A stretch of 64,000 nt of DNA from Bacteroidota bacterium (GTDB taxonomy: Bacteria > Bacteroidota > Bacteroidia > Sphingobacteriales > Sphingobacteriaceae): contig JABDAU010000005.1 in NCBI GenBank assembly GCA_013289045.1, positions 19,116 through 83,115 on the forward strand, written 5' to 3'. The first letter of the stretch is position 1. Each line of letters starts with the position of its first letter. Shown piece after piece: positions 41,307 to 52,499 of the stretch. A program made the position numbers and the translations under genes. The notes beneath the pieces were generated by a model that ran no database searches, was not told the origin of the DNA, and saw only the letters and a list, made by a program, of their open reading frames with translations.

Positions 41307-42491
41307 TTAATTCCCCAATTGCTTCACCGCCAGATACGCCATCAATCCCGTACTCAAATTCAGTGCAGATTCTTCCACATCAAAAGTTGGGGTATGTACG
41401 GATGATGTTATCCCACGGCTTTCATTACGCGTGCCTAAACGGTAAAAGCATGAATCTGCTACCTGCGTATAATAAGCAAAATCCTCAGCTGCCATCCAGA
41501 TATCCAGGTCGAGCACGTTTTCTTTCCCTAAGTAATCCTCGGCGTGGCTGCGTGTTATTGCGGTCAGCTTTTCTTCGTTGATAAGAAAAGGATAACCATG
41601 CATAATATTGAACTCGCAGCTGCCGCCCATGCTTTCGGCAATGCCTTCGGCCATCTTTTTCATTTTGATGTGGGCATCGGCACGCCATTTTTCGTCCATG
41701 GTACGGAAGGTACCTTCAAGGTAGACTTCGTTAGGGATCACATTGGTGGCACCGTTAGCGATCACTTTGCCAAACGATAATACTGATGGATTTTTCGGGT
41801 CAGCAAAGCGGCTTACCACTTGCTGTAGCGCAGTAAGGATGTGCGCGGTGATAATCACAGGGTCGACATTTTGCTGCGGTTGTGCCCCGTGGCCGCCTTT
41901 ACCGCGAACCGTAACATATAATTCATCAGCCGAAGCCATGTATTTACCGGCACGGAAACCGACTTTACCGGCATCGATCAAAGGCATCACATGCTGACCG
42001 ATCACTGCCGCAGGTTTCGGGTTTTCCAGTACGCCTTCTTTTATCATCAGGCTGGCGCCACCGGGCAGTTTTTCCTCGGCAGGCTGAAAGATCAGTTTTA
42101 CCGTACCGCCAAACTGGCTTTTTAATTTTGTTAATATACTGGCAGTGCCCAATAGGGATGAAGTATGCACGTCATGACCGCAGGCATGCATTACGCCGTT
42201 ATTCTGCGATTTGTAGGGAACGTCATTGGCTTCAAGAATAGGCAACGCGTCCATATCGGCGCGCAGGGCAACTACCTGGCTGGATGGCCTGTCGCCTTTT
42301 ATCAGGGCAACCAAACCGGTGTCGGCCATTTTGTGGTATTCGAGGCCCATTTCTTCCAGCTTACGGGCTACGAAAGCCGAAGTTTCTGTTTCATGAAAAG
42401 ACAGCTCAGGATGCGAATGCAGGTGGCGGCGGTTAGCTACTACTCCGTCAAAAATATTCGACGCTAAATCCTGTATCTGTTCCTTTATCAT
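41307..42491 (-). CDS. M20-family amidohydrolase/peptidase
   Basis: RRHLHSHPELSFHETETSAFV; ALRADMDALPILE; MHACGHDVHTSSLLG; GKGGHGAQPQQNVDPV. Confidence 0.95.
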   Translation of the reverse strand: MIKEQIQDLASNIFDGVVANRRHLHSHPELSFHETETSAFVARKLEEMGLEYHKMADTGLVALIKGDRPSSQVVALRADMDALPILEANDVPYKSQNNGVMHACGHDVHTSSLLGTASILTKLKSQFGGTVKLIFQPAEEKLPGGASLMIKEGVLENPKPAAVIGQHVMPLIDAGKVGFRAGKYMASADELYVTVRGKGGHGAQPQQNVDPVIITAHILTALQQVVSRFADPKNPSVLSFGKVIANGATNVIPNEVYLEGTFRTMDEKWRADAHIKMKKMAEGIAESMGGSCEFNIMHGYPFLINEEKLTAITRSHAEDYLGKENVLDLDIWMAAEDFAYYTQVADSCFYRLGTRNESRGITSSVHTPTFDVEESALNLSTGLMAYLAVKQLGN

Positions 42492-42970
42492 TCTGTATTG
42501 AGTTTTGGGGTTACTTTTTCTGACACGATGAACAATCCGCTGAACCAGGGTTTCAGGTCATGCGCCATCTTCTCTGCCTCCAACCTTGTCCTGTAATCAC
42601 CTACGTGCACTTTAAAATAGGGCTCACTATAGCTGATGTACGTACGCTGATCAGGGAAACGCTCCTGGAATTTCGCCTGTGCATCATAAGCAGCCTGCCT
42701 TTGCGCCCCGCTGTAGATCTGCACCCGGTAACCTTCAGTCGAAACTGAAATAACACCGGTTGAACCTGGCGCTACGTTTGCCGGCGTACCTGTCTTCTTC
42801 TCAACCAGGTAATCCTGCACCAGCGAATCTACTTTAGGGTCTTTAATTACTTCAACCTTGCCCCGCTCCTGCGCAAACAGTAAGGAGGGCAATACTAACA
42901 AGCTGCAGCATGCAGCAAATTTCAGCGATCTCGCAATTAAAGACCTTGAAAATGACAGCCCATCTCTCAT
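42488..42970 (-). CDS. SPOR-domain protein
   Basis: GYRVQIYSGAQRQAAYDAQAKFQERFPDQRTYISYSEPYFKVHVGDYRTRLEAE. Confidence 0.85.
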   Translation of the reverse strand: MRDGLSFSRSLIARSLKFAACCSLLVLPSLLFAQERGKVEVIKDPKVDSLVQDYLVEKKTGTPANVAPGSTGVISVSTEGYRVQIYSGAQRQAAYDAQAKFQERFPDQRTYISYSEPYFKVHVGDYRTRLEAEKMAHDLKPWFSGLFIVSEKVTPKLNTE

Positions 42971-42996
42971 CTTCTTGCCTTTTTAGTTTATGTACT

Positions 42997-45900
42997 TTAT
43001 ACCTGGCCCTGGCCGTGGCAATTTTTATATTTTTTGCCGCTTCCACAAGGGCAAGGATCGTTTCTTCCAACCTTTTGCTCTACGCGTACCGGTGTCGGCT
43101 TCTGTGGCTCGCGGGTATCATCCAGCATCGGGATACCGCTTGGCTGCACCAATTCCGGTTTCGAGGTACGCATTTGCTTCATATCTGTACGCGGCTGCGG
43201 GCGTGCTTCACGCACTTGCTCCGGCTCCTGCTGTACAGGTATGCCGCCCCTGAACAGGAAGCTTACCATTTCCTTGTTCACGGCTGCAAGCATGTTCCTG
43301 AATAATTCAAAGGCCTCAAACTTATAAACCAGCAAAGGATCTTTTTGTTCGTAAACAGCATTTTGTACCGATTGCTTCAGTTCGTCCATCTCGCGCAGGT
43401 GTTCTTTCCAGGCATCATCGATCTCAGCAAGCGTAACCGTCTTCTCAAAAGATTTGAACACTTCAAAACCTTTGTTCTGTACAGCTTTCTTTAACGGAAC
43501 AGCTACCTGCAAGCCATTAACACCATCCGTAAACGGCACCACAATGTTTTCAACCATCTCGCCGCGGGTATCATACACATCCTTTAATACAGGATATGCC
43601 TGCGCCGCGATTGCCTCGCTCTTACGTTTGTAAAAGTCCATTGCCGCATCAAAAACCAGCTCGGTAAGTTGATTGGCATTGGTATCGGCAAATTTTTGTT
43701 CGTCGATTTCTGTATCTACCGAGAAAGTGCGGATAATCTCCAGTTGGAAGCCTTCGAAGTTGTTCTCTTCCTTATATTGGGTAACAATGTCGGCGACAAC
43801 ATCATAAATGGTATTGTTCAGATCCACTTCCAAACGATCGCCGAACAGCGCATTCTTTCTTTTTGAGTAGATAACAGAACGTTGTGAGTTCATCACGTCG
43901 TCATATTCCAGCAAACGCTTACGGATACCGAAGTTATTTTCTTCTACCTTTTTCTGTGCACGCTCGATAGATTTTGAGATCATCGAGTGCTGGATCACTT
44001 CGCCTTCTTCAACGCCCATGCGCACCATCAGGCTGGAGATCCGCTCCGAGCCGAACAAACGCATCAGGTTATCTTCAAGCGATACAAAGAACTGTGACGA
44101 ACCCGGGTCGCCCTGGCGTCCTGCACGGCCGCGCAACTGGCGGTCAACACGGCGCGATTCATGCCTTTCGGTACCTACAATGGCCAAACCACCAGATGCC
44201 TGCACACCCTCGCCCAGCTTAATATCCGTACCACGACCAGCCATGTTGGTAGCAATGGTAACAGTGCTAGCCTTACCCGCTTCGGCCACAATATCGGCCT
44301 CACGCTGGTGCTGTTTAGCGTTCAGTACGTTATGTTTAATGCCGCGCAATTTTAGCATACGGCTCAGTAATTCCGAAATTTCAACAGAGGTAGTACCTAC
44401 CAGTACCGGGCGCCCTGCCTGTGTCAGTTTTACGATCTCGTCGGCAACGGCATTGTATTTTTCGCGAATGGTACGATAAACCAAATCTTCGCGGTCGGCA
44501 CGGCTGGTTGGGGTGTTGGTTGGTATCTCTACCACATCCAGTTTATAGATCTGCCAAAACTCGCCTGCTTCAGTTATCGCAGTACCGGTCATGCCCGCAA
44601 GCTTGTGGTACATACGGAAATAATTTTGCAGCGTAATGGTAGCGAAGGTTTGGGTAGCATCCTCAACCTTTACATTTTCCTTAGCTTCTATAGCCTGGTG
44701 CAAACCGTCCGAGTAACGGCGGCCATCCAAAATACGGCCGGTCTGCTCGTCAACTATTTTTACTTTGCCTTCGTCAAGAATATATTCGGTGTCTTTTTCA
44801 AACAGTGTATAAGCCTTCAACAATTGGTTTACCGAGTGGATACGTTCTGATTTGATAGAGAAATCGCGCATCAGCTCATCCTTTTTAGCCACCTTCTCGT
44901 CGGCAGGCATACTTGATTTTTCAATATCAGCGATCTCGGTGCCTACATCAGGCATCACAAAGAAATTCGGATCTTCGCCGGTAGCGGTGATCAGCTCAAT
45001 ACCTTTTTCTGAAAGCTCAACCTGGTTGTTTTTTTCGTCGATTACGAAGAACAGCTCGGCATCAACCTTATGCATTTCCTTGCTTTGGTCCTGCATGTAA
45101 AAGTTTTCGCTTTTCAGCAATACCTGCCTGTTAGCGCCTTCGCTCAGATACTTTATCAGCGCCTTGCTCTTTGGCAAGCCACGGTGCGCGCGCAATAAGG
45201 CTAAACCGCCTTCATCGGGGCCGGTCTTACCTTCGGCAATCTCTTTCTTGGCTTCGTTTAATACGGCATTTATATAAGCTTTCTGGGCATTCACTAAACG
45301 CTCAATGCGCGGTTTCAGCTCATAAAACTCATGCTCGTCGCCACGTGGTATCGGGCCTGAAATGATCAATGGCGTACGCGCATCGTCAATCAATACCGAG
45401 TCAACCTCATCCACCATCGCGAAATGCAGTTTGCGCTGCACCAGTTCTTCAGGTGTACGTGTCATATTGTCACGCAGGTAATCAAAACCAAATTCGTTAT
45501 TGGTACCAAAAGTGATATCTGATAAATAAGCCTTGCGGCGCTCTTCAGAGTTTGGCTCATGTTTATCGATACAATCAACCGATAAACCGTGGAACTCATA
45601 CAGCGGCCCCATCCACTCCGAGTCACGACGCGCCAGGTAATCATTCACCGTTACAATGTGAACACCCTGACCAGCAATCGCATTCAGGTAAGCAGGCAGC
45701 GTAGCCACCAGCGTTTTACCTTCACCTGTAGCCATCTCGGCAATTTTACCCTGGTGCAATACCACACCGCCTATCAGCTGCACATCGTAATGTACCATAT
45801 TCCAGGTGGTTGGGTTGCCTGCAGCAAGCCAGGTGCTGCTGTGGGTAGCTTTATCGCCTTTTATGGTTACGTTTGATTTGCGTGCGGCAAGGTCACGGTC

Positions 45901-46308
45901 GAAATCGTTTGCTGTAACTTCAATACCGGTGCTGCCTGCAAAACGGCGGGCAGTTTCCTTAACCACGGCGAAGGCTTCCGGCAGAATATTCATCAAGATC
46001 TCTTCCAGTTCTGTGTCGCGGTCTTTTTGCAGCTTATCCAGCTGGCGGAATAGCTCAACTTTCTCGCTTACATCAGCAATATCAACCTCGTTCTCTGTCC
46101 TTTCTTTTATTGCTGCTATTTCAGCGTCGATACCTTCCAGGCCGGTTGCTATCGTTGCTTTAAATTCTATGGTTTTAGCCCTGAGCTCATCGTTACTGAT
46201 ATTCTCCAACTTGGCGAACTCTTCCTTGATCTTCTCAACCAAAGGCAAGATGCTCTTTACGTCGCGTTCCGATTTGCTTCCAAAAAGCTTACTGATAAAT
46301 TCTAACAT
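42997..46308 (-). CDS. secA: preprotein translocase ATPase SecA
   Basis: [42 protein letters not shown]-terminal [14 protein letters not shown]. Confidence 0.98.
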   Translation of the reverse strand: MLEFISKLFGSKSERDVKSILPLVEKIKEEFAKLENISNDELRAKTIEFKATIATGLEGIDAEIAAIKERTENEVDIADVSEKVELFRQLDKLQKDRDTELEEILMNILPEAFAVVKETARRFAGSTGIEVTANDFDRDLAARKSNVTIKGDKATHSSTWLAAGNPTTWNMVHYDVQLIGGVVLHQGKIAEMATGEGKTLVATLPAYLNAIAGQGVHIVTVNDYLARRDSEWMGPLYEFHGLSVDCIDKHEPNSEERRKAYLSDITFGTNNEFGFDYLRDNMTRTPEELVQRKLHFAMVDEVDSVLIDDARTPLIISGPIPRGDEHEFYELKPRIERLVNAQKAYINAVLNEAKKEIAEGKTGPDEGGLALLRAHRGLPKSKALIKYLSEGANRQVLLKSENFYMQDQSKEMHKVDAELFFVIDEKNNQVELSEKGIELITATGEDPNFFVMPDVGTEIADIEKSSMPADEKVAKKDELMRDFSIKSERIHSVNQLLKAYTLFEKDTEYILDEGKVKIVDEQTGRILDGRRYSDGLHQAIEAKENVKVEDATQTFATITLQNYFRMYHKLAGMTGTAITEAGEFWQIYKLDVVEIPTNTPTSRADREDLVYRTIREKYNAVADEIVKLTQAGRPVLVGTTSVEISELLSRMLKLRGIKHNVLNAKQHQREADIVAEAGKASTVTIATNMAGRGTDIKLGEGVQASGGLAIVGTERHESRRVDRQLRGRAGRQGDPGSSQFFVSLEDNLMRLFGSERISSLMVRMGVEEGEVIQHSMISKSIERAQKKVEENNFGIRKRLLEYDDVMNSQRSVIYSKRKNALFGDRLEVDLNNTIYDVVADIVTQYKEENNFEGFQLEIIRTFSVDTEIDEQKFADTNANQLTELVFDAAMDFYKRKSEAIAAQAYPVLKDVYDTRGEMVENIVVPFTDGVNGLQVAVPLKKAVQNKGFEVFKSFEKTVTLAEIDDAWKEHLREMDELKQSVQNAVYEQKDPLLVYKFEAFELFRNMLAAVNKEMVSFLFRGGIPVQQEPEQVREARPQPRTDMKQMRTSKPELVQPSGIPMLDDTREPQKPTPVRVEQKVGRNDPCPCGSGKKYKNCHGQGQV

Positions 46309-46416
46309 GTTTAATCTGATATATTCCTTCCGGCTTCAACAATTGCGCCATCTGTAACCCAAAAGTCATAATGGCAGGCAAATATAGGTTTTTGGCGGGA
46401 TTTCCGAGGATTGGTT

Positions 46417-46631
46417 GGCAGTTTTCAGTTTGCTGTTTGCTGTTAATTGGGGTTAACAATTGCAAACTACCCACCGCCAGAGAAGTAGTTGGCAGTTTGC
46501 TGTTTGCAGTAAGCTTGAGTTAACAAAATGCAAACTGCACGCCGCCAGAGAGTAATTAGCATTTGGAAGTTACTGTGTATGGTTAATTTGAGTAAACAAC
46601 TGCAAACTGCGCGCTGAAAACTGTAAACTTT
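46417..46631. repeat. three tandem ~70-bp diverged inverted-repeat units (TTTGCAGT family)
   Basis: ttggcagtttgctgtttgc...ttaaca..tgcaaactgc..cgccagaga repeated with divergence. Confidence 0.8.
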
Positions 46632-46632
46632 C

Positions 46633-47199
46633 TCAATCCCCTTCCTCGTCAAAAAACTCGTCGTCCTCATCGTCTTCTGTATCGAGATTATCCAAGGCGT
46701 CAAAGTCGATATCATCGAAGCTGTCGGGCATGCCGTCGAAGCGTTCGTCTTCGTTGAAGCGCATGTCTTCAAGTTTTTCCTGTTCGGGGGTGCTGGTGTC
46801 GAAGCGGATGGCCCAATTGTCGGGGATGTCGTATGATTTGTCGAAGCCACGGATCCAGTCGACGAATACTATGCGGAATTCTTCCACTTTTTCGCGCATC
46901 AGGTCTACGTAATCCTCCTCGCCTAATTTAAACATGGAAGCGGATGATACGGCGTTGAACATATCCTGCGCCGCGAACTTAATGAGCACCGCGTTTTGCA
47001 TGCGCAGCGAGTACAGACTGCCGCCTTCAGCCCCGGCAATCTTGGCCTGGATGATATAGGCGTTGGTCATGATCTCGGCAGCAAGAAATTCCGTTTTTAC
47101 ACTATCCTTTAGCGAACCGGCAATAGCTTCGGCCAGTTCAACCAGTTCTTCCGACTTGCGGAAGACGGCGAGTTTCCTGTATTTATCTAAACGGCTCAT
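46633..47199 (-). CDS. hypothetical protein with acidic C-terminus
   Basis: Intact 188-aa ORF ending DDIDFDALDNLDTEDDEDDEFFDEEGD. Confidence 0.7.
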   Translation of the reverse strand: MSRLDKYRKLAVFRKSEELVELAEAIAGSLKDSVKTEFLAAEIMTNAYIIQAKIAGAEGGSLYSLRMQNAVLIKFAAQDMFNAVSSASMFKLGEEDYVDLMREKVEEFRIVFVDWIRGFDKSYDIPDNWAIRFDTSTPEQEKLEDMRFNEDERFDGMPDSFDDIDFDALDNLDTEDDEDDEFFDEEGD

Positions 47200-47277
47200 T
47201 TGCGCTGGGTTTGCGTGTTGACTACAAAGCTATAAAAAGGGGGCTAAAATGTAAGCGGGAGGGTGATTATTGTTTTT

Positions 47278-47312
47278 GGGCGTTGCCTACGGCCTGCACT
47301 GAGGCAACGCCC
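47278..47312. repeat. 11-bp perfect inverted repeat GGGCGTTGCCT/AGGCAACGCCC (remnant of ~120-bp repeat)
   Basis: gggcgttgcctacggcctgcactgaggcaacgccc. Confidence 0.8.
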
Positions 47313-47442
47313 AGATCGTTTAACCTATTACCCCCATTACATTATTCGCATTCTGCTACCCGCAGCAACCGCGCAGATTTACATATTCATAAAACTATGT
47401 CCTACTCTTATCTGCGGGTGAAAAAAACTTATCTTTGCGAAT

Positions 47443-48720
47443 ATGAAGATCCTGCTCCTTGGTTCAGGAGGGAGGGAAAGCGCCTTCGCCTGGAAATTAT
47501 CACAAAGCCCCAAATGTGAACAGCTGTACATCGCGCCCGGTAATGCGGGCACCGGCCAGTACGGCACCAATGTGGATTTAAAAGTCACCGATTCTGATGG
47601 CATTAAGCAGTTCGCGGTTGAAAATGGCATCAATATGGTACTGGTTGGGCCGGAAGAGCCGCTGGTGAAAGGCATACACGATGATTTTTTGGCGGATGAG
47701 CGGACAAAACATATCCCGGTGATCGGTCCGCAGGCTGAAGGGGCGCAGTTGGAAGGCAGCAAGGATTTCTCCAAACAGTTTATGAATCGCCACAATATCC
47801 CGGCGGCAACATCGAGAACATTCACACCTGGGACTTTGCAGGAAGGACTAGAGTACCTGCCTAAAGCGGGATTGCCTGTTGTGCTAAAAGCTGATGGCCT
47901 GGCGGCTGGTAAAGGGGTGCTCATATGCACCACATTGGAAGAAGCACAAGACGAGTTGGTTCAAATGCTGAGCCACGCCAAGTTTGGCGCAGCAAGCTCG
48001 AAGGTAGTAGTTGAGCGATTTTTACAAGGGATAGAGCTATCGGTTTTTGTGTTGACAGACGGTAACAGCTACAAGGTACTGCCATCGGCAAAGGACTATA
48101 AACGTGTGGGCGAAGGTGATACGGGCCTTAATACGGGCGGTATGGGATCGGTTTCGCCGGTGCCGTTTGCGGATGAGAAGTTTTTGAAGAAGGTTGAAGA
48201 GCGCGTGATCATCCCAACCATTGAGGGTTTGAAAAAAGACAATATCCCTTACAAAGGCTTTATTTTTATCGGGCTGATGAATTGCTACGGCGACCCGTAC
48301 ATGATTGAATATAACTGCCGCATGGGCGACCCGGAAACGGAAAGCGTATTGCCGCGTATTGAATCGGACCTGGTAGATTTATTAATAGGCGTGGCTGAAG
48401 GCACCCTGCACGAGAAAGAATTAAAGATATCTGATAAAACTGCTGCTACCGTAATGATGGTTGCAGGTGGTTATCCCGGCAAATACTTAAGGGATAAGGT
48501 AATGACAGGCATGGAGAATATCCGCGACTCGCTGGTATTTCATGCAGGTACTTACCAGGATGAAGACGGGGACATCAGGACATCGGGCGGGCGCGTGATC
48601 GCGATCACTTCGTTGCAGGACGGCATGTTTGCAGCCTTACAGCAGGCTACCGCTGACGCCAGCCGGATCTATTACGATGGTATGTACTTTAGGAAAGATA
48701 TCGGGTTTGATCTGTTGTAG
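47443..48720 (+). CDS. purD: phosphoribosylamine--glycine ligase
   Basis: MKILLLGSGGRESAFAWKLSQSP; GPEEPLVKG; LKADGLAAGKGV; NCRMGDPETE. Confidence 0.97.
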   Translation: MKILLLGSGGRESAFAWKLSQSPKCEQLYIAPGNAGTGQYGTNVDLKVTDSDGIKQFAVENGINMVLVGPEEPLVKGIHDDFLADERTKHIPVIGPQAEGAQLEGSKDFSKQFMNRHNIPAATSRTFTPGTLQEGLEYLPKAGLPVVLKADGLAAGKGVLICTTLEEAQDELVQMLSHAKFGAASSKVVVERFLQGIELSVFVLTDGNSYKVLPSAKDYKRVGEGDTGLNTGGMGSVSPVPFADEKFLKKVEERVIIPTIEGLKKDNIPYKGFIFIGLMNCYGDPYMIEYNCRMGDPETESVLPRIESDLVDLLIGVAEGTLHEKELKISDKTAATVMMVAGGYPGKYLRDKVMTGMENIRDSLVFHAGTYQDEDGDIRTSGGRVIAITSLQDGMFAALQQATADASRIYYDGMYFRKDIGFDLL

Positions 48721-48763
48721 AAGAAGTCCGGAATTATTGTTCCTGTCTTAAAACTTACCTGTA

Positions 48764-49945
48764 TCAATTGCCGAGCAGTCCGCTTAAACGGGTGGTCAGT
48801 TCTTCTCCGGTTAATTCACGGGCTATGATCCTGCCGTCCGGATCTATCAAAAAGTTCTGCGGTAACGCCGTCAGGTGATATAGCTTCACCACCTTGCTTT
48901 GCCAGAATTGCAATTCGGATACCTGCGTCCAGGTAAGGTTATCGTGACTAATGGCTTTCATCCATGTTGCCCTATCGCCTGATTTGTCCAGGGAAACACC
49001 AAGAATAGTAAAATTCTTGCCCTTGAATTGATTATACACTTTTACCATATCCGGATTTGCCTGTCGGCAAAGCGGGCACCATGATGCCCAGAAATCAACC
49101 AATACATACTTACCTTTGAACGAACTTAGGCTAATATTATGCCCGTTGGTATCGGGTAAAGTGAAATCCGGTGCAAGCTTACCTGTCGAAACTGTTTCCA
49201 TCTTTTCCAATTCCCCGGCATATTCAAGGCCATGTGCACTATTTTTTACTTCGGGCGAAAGGCCATCATATAAGGCCTTTACTTCTTCGTAGGGTGAATA
49301 GTAAGCGTAATAATATATCACATCCAGGCTCACCAGCGCCCATGAATGCGTTAAAACAAATTGTCTTTGTGCAGCTTTTTCTTCATCTTCCAGCTTTTTA
49401 TTCTGTAGCTGCAGCTCTTTCAAAAAAGCAATTGAGCTTTTTTGTGCCTCAGTTGCACTGGTATCACGCACTTCCAATTCCTCGTCGCGTTTGTCAAGCG
49501 GCAGCATCAACTGTTTATACTCTTCGTTTGCATCGTTGTTTTTGGTGCCGGTTATTTTAGCTTTTGATAGCGAATCGGTTGCATCTGTCAAGGTGATCAT
49601 TCCCGGTTCAATGTACAGTTCAACGTAATTATCATAGGTATATTTATCACCTTCTTTGTTTAGCGACAAATAGGCTGTAGTAGGTTCGCTAATATCGCCA
49701 TCTATTTCAAATTCGCCGTTATGCAGCGCAACCTTGCTCACTAATGTACGGTCATAAACCAGGAACACATGCGCCGCCGGGTTGTTCAGATTGGCTATTT
49801 TACCTTTTAAGGTATATTTACTGTTTTGCGCAAAAGCAACAATAGGCAGTAAAAATAAAATGATGAGGAACGGTTTTTTCATGGCTAAAAGTACATTTAT
49901 TGTACAAATTATTACCGCGCACAAATTAAAAAAGTCCGGAAGCAA
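48764..49945 (-). CDS. DUF4369/TlpA-type thioredoxin-like protein (WCPLC active site)
   Basis: YTLKGKIANLNNPAAHVFLVYD; VDFWASWCPLCRQANPDMVKVY. Confidence 0.9.
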   Translation of the reverse strand: MLPDFFNLCAVIICTINVLLAMKKPFLIILFLLPIVAFAQNSKYTLKGKIANLNNPAAHVFLVYDRTLVSKVALHNGEFEIDGDISEPTTAYLSLNKEGDKYTYDNYVELYIEPGMITLTDATDSLSKAKITGTKNNDANEEYKQLMLPLDKRDEELEVRDTSATEAQKSSIAFLKELQLQNKKLEDEEKAAQRQFVLTHSWALVSLDVIYYYAYYSPYEEVKALYDGLSPEVKNSAHGLEYAGELEKMETVSTGKLAPDFTLPDTNGHNISLSSFKGKYVLVDFWASWCPLCRQANPDMVKVYNQFKGKNFTILGVSLDKSGDRATWMKAISHDNLTWTQVSELQFWQSKVVKLYHLTALPQNFLIDPDGRIIARELTGEELTTRLSGLLGN

Positions 49946-50025
49946 AGTACTCCCGGACTAATATATTATCTAATTTTTTTGTCTTTTCCGACTTCCAGGC
50001 TTCCCCGACTTCCGGACTCAAAAAT

Positions 50026-51150
50026 TTATATCTTCCCGAATATCTCGCCTAATTTCTTTTCCAAATCATCGCCGAAGAGGTCTTTTGCAATGATCTTGCC
50101 GTCAGGGTCTAACAGCAGGTTTTGCGGGATTGCTTGTATGCCGTATAGTTTGGCGGCATCGTTATCCCAGAATTTCAGGTCGGATACGTGGTTCCATTCC
50201 AGGTGATCTTTGTGGATCGCCTGCAGCCATGCATCTTTTTTACCCGGGCGATCTAATGATACGCTCAGGATGGTGAAGTTTTTACCTTTAAAGCTGTTGA
50301 AGGCTTTTACCACGTTCGGGTTTTCAGCGCGACAAGGGCCGCACCATGATGCCCAGAAATCGAGCAATACATATTTACCGCGGAACGATGACAGCTTAAC
50401 AACATTGCCGTTGGTATCGGCCTGTGCAAAGTCAGGGGCTATTTTACCAACAGAAACGTTCTTCAATATGTTCAGGTAATCCTGGTATTTAACGCCGGCT
50501 TTAGAAGCACGGAGACCGGCTGATAACATATCAAATTTAGGCTGCAGCTTAGCATAGTCAGGATATGCCCCGCCCATGCCGCGTAGCGCCTGTAAGCTCA
50601 TGTATGAGTCGTTATGACCAAGGATATATAATGAATCCTGTTTGCCTTCTACAGTTGAGATCGAGTCGTCTTTTTTATCGATATAAGCGCCGAATTCTTT
50701 TGATTTCCTTTTGTCTTCGGGCGCTGCATAATATTCTGCGTAAAGCGCGCTGCGGGCATCGTTTACCGGCTTCATGAATTTTTCGTAATTCTCAGCGTCT
50801 TCGTTAACCTTTGTACCGGATATTGTAGCTTTTGAAAGCGAATCGGTACTGTTAATCAACGTTGTGCCACTTACCAGGTATACAGAATTGATATCTTGTT
50901 TCTTTTGGGCAGGCTTGTTATACTTGACAAGCAATCTGGCCATGGTGATATCAGGCACCTGTCCGCTAAATGTAAATGCGCCGTTTGTAATTGCAGTCGA
51001 ATCGCTTATTACTTTATCGCCGCTGCGATAGCTTATCAAAGCTTTCGTAGCGCCGGATGCAGGCGCAATCTGTGCCTTAATGGTGAAGTTTTCCTGTGCA
51101 AATGCCATTACCGGCGCAACGGCTAGTAATAATGAGATCAATTTTTTCAT
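50026..51150 (-). CDS. DUF4369/TlpA-type thioredoxin-like protein (WCGPC)
   Basis: LDFWASWCGPCRAENPNVVKAF; GIQAIPQNLLLDPDGKIIAKDL. Confidence 0.92.
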   Translation of the reverse strand: MKKLISLLLAVAPVMAFAQENFTIKAQIAPASGATKALISYRSGDKVISDSTAITNGAFTFSGQVPDITMARLLVKYNKPAQKKQDINSVYLVSGTTLINSTDSLSKATISGTKVNEDAENYEKFMKPVNDARSALYAEYYAAPEDKRKSKEFGAYIDKKDDSISTVEGKQDSLYILGHNDSYMSLQALRGMGGAYPDYAKLQPKFDMLSAGLRASKAGVKYQDYLNILKNVSVGKIAPDFAQADTNGNVVKLSSFRGKYVLLDFWASWCGPCRAENPNVVKAFNSFKGKNFTILSVSLDRPGKKDAWLQAIHKDHLEWNHVSDLKFWDNDAAKLYGIQAIPQNLLLDPDGKIIAKDLFGDDLEKKLGEIFGKI

Positions 51151-51211
51151 GTCAGTTAAAATGTATGGCGGGGGTACCGGCCTAAAAGTAATAATTAAAA
51201 TTTAACCCTAA

Positions 51212-52354
51212 TTACATATTTCCAAATATCTGCGTCAGCTTATTGTCAAGGTCGCTGCCACGCAGGTCTTTGGCGATGATCTTGCCGGTTGGGTCTAACA
51301 AAAAGTTGTGCGGAATAGATTGTACGGCATATAGCAGCGCCGCCTCGTTGCTCCAGAATTTCAGGTCAGATACTTGCGTCCAGGCAAGGCCGTCGGTTTT
51401 GATCGCACCAAGCCAGTCGGCTTTGCCTTCAGGTTTATCAAGCGACACGCCAAGGATGGTGAAGTTCTTGGTTTTGAATTTATTGTATGCTTTAACCACA
51501 TTCGGGTTTTCCTGGCGGCACGGGCCGCACCATGACGCCCAGAAATCGATCAGCACATATTTACCCCTGAATGAGGAGAGCTTTACAGGCCTTCCATCCG
51601 AATCATTCTGCGTAAAATCAGGTGCTATGGCGCCCAATGCTGTTGGCAGCAGCGCATCTATCGATTTCTTTAATTGCCTGGCTGATTCAGTATTTTTTAA
51701 AGCCGGATCGAGTTTATCGAATAATGGCGAGAGTTCAGAAACATCCACCACCGGCCCTAATTGCGCTATGGATACCATACTGAAGTAGCTTTTTGGATTT
51801 TCCTTCACAAAGTTTTCCAAAACGCCGATCTGTACTTTTTGTATTTCCTTGGCTTTAGCTTCCTGTTGCTCCGGCGTCATGGAGCTTGAAGTTGCTTTAT
51901 AACGCTCGGCCATGGCATTAACCGGAGCTAAGGCCATAATAAATTTCTGGTAATCGTCGTTGGCCGCAGAACCCGTCACCTTTGCTTTAGCAACAGAATC
52001 TGTAATGGAGGACACTGAAATAGCGGCTTTATCTAAAATAAAAGGTAAAGCGTCGGCCGTTTTTGGATCGAGGCTTGCAATGCCTCTTCCTGTGTGGTCT
52101 ATCACCAATGTTGCGCGGTTTGGGTCGATCACATCGCCTTTAAAGGTAAATACGCCGTTAACGATCAACGCCGAATCGACAACCTTATTAGCGCCAAGCT
52201 GATATAATAAATATGCGCGGGCGGGCGAATTTAAGTTGCCTACTTTAGCCTGGATAGTGAAATTCCCTGTAGAGTCGGATGGGAGTTGTTGCGCGAAGGC
52301 CATAGCAGGCAGCATCGCCATTAAAAAAACAAATATTTTTTTCATCAAGAGCAA
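51212..52354 (-). CDS. DUF4369/TlpA-type thioredoxin-like protein (WCGPC)
   Basis: IDFWASWCGPCRQENPNVVKAY; VQSIPHNFLLDPTGKIIAKDL. Confidence 0.92.
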   Translation of the reverse strand: MLLMKKIFVFLMAMLPAMAFAQQLPSDSTGNFTIQAKVGNLNSPARAYLLYQLGANKVVDSALIVNGVFTFKGDVIDPNRATLVIDHTGRGIASLDPKTADALPFILDKAAISVSSITDSVAKAKVTGSAANDDYQKFIMALAPVNAMAERYKATSSSMTPEQQEAKAKEIQKVQIGVLENFVKENPKSYFSMVSIAQLGPVVDVSELSPLFDKLDPALKNTESARQLKKSIDALLPTALGAIAPDFTQNDSDGRPVKLSSFRGKYVLIDFWASWCGPCRQENPNVVKAYNKFKTKNFTILGVSLDKPEGKADWLGAIKTDGLAWTQVSDLKFWSNEAALLYAVQSIPHNFLLDPTGKIIAKDLRGSDLDNKLTQIFGNM

Positions 52355-52499
52355 AAATCGTAAACTTTAACGGGAAAAAAGACAGAATAGTATTTAACTC
52401 TTCTCAAATCAAACCGATATTACTTTTTAGCAGAACTTCTATTATATCGCGTAACTGAATAATTAGTAATTTTGAAGCGATCTTAACATCACAATTTTC

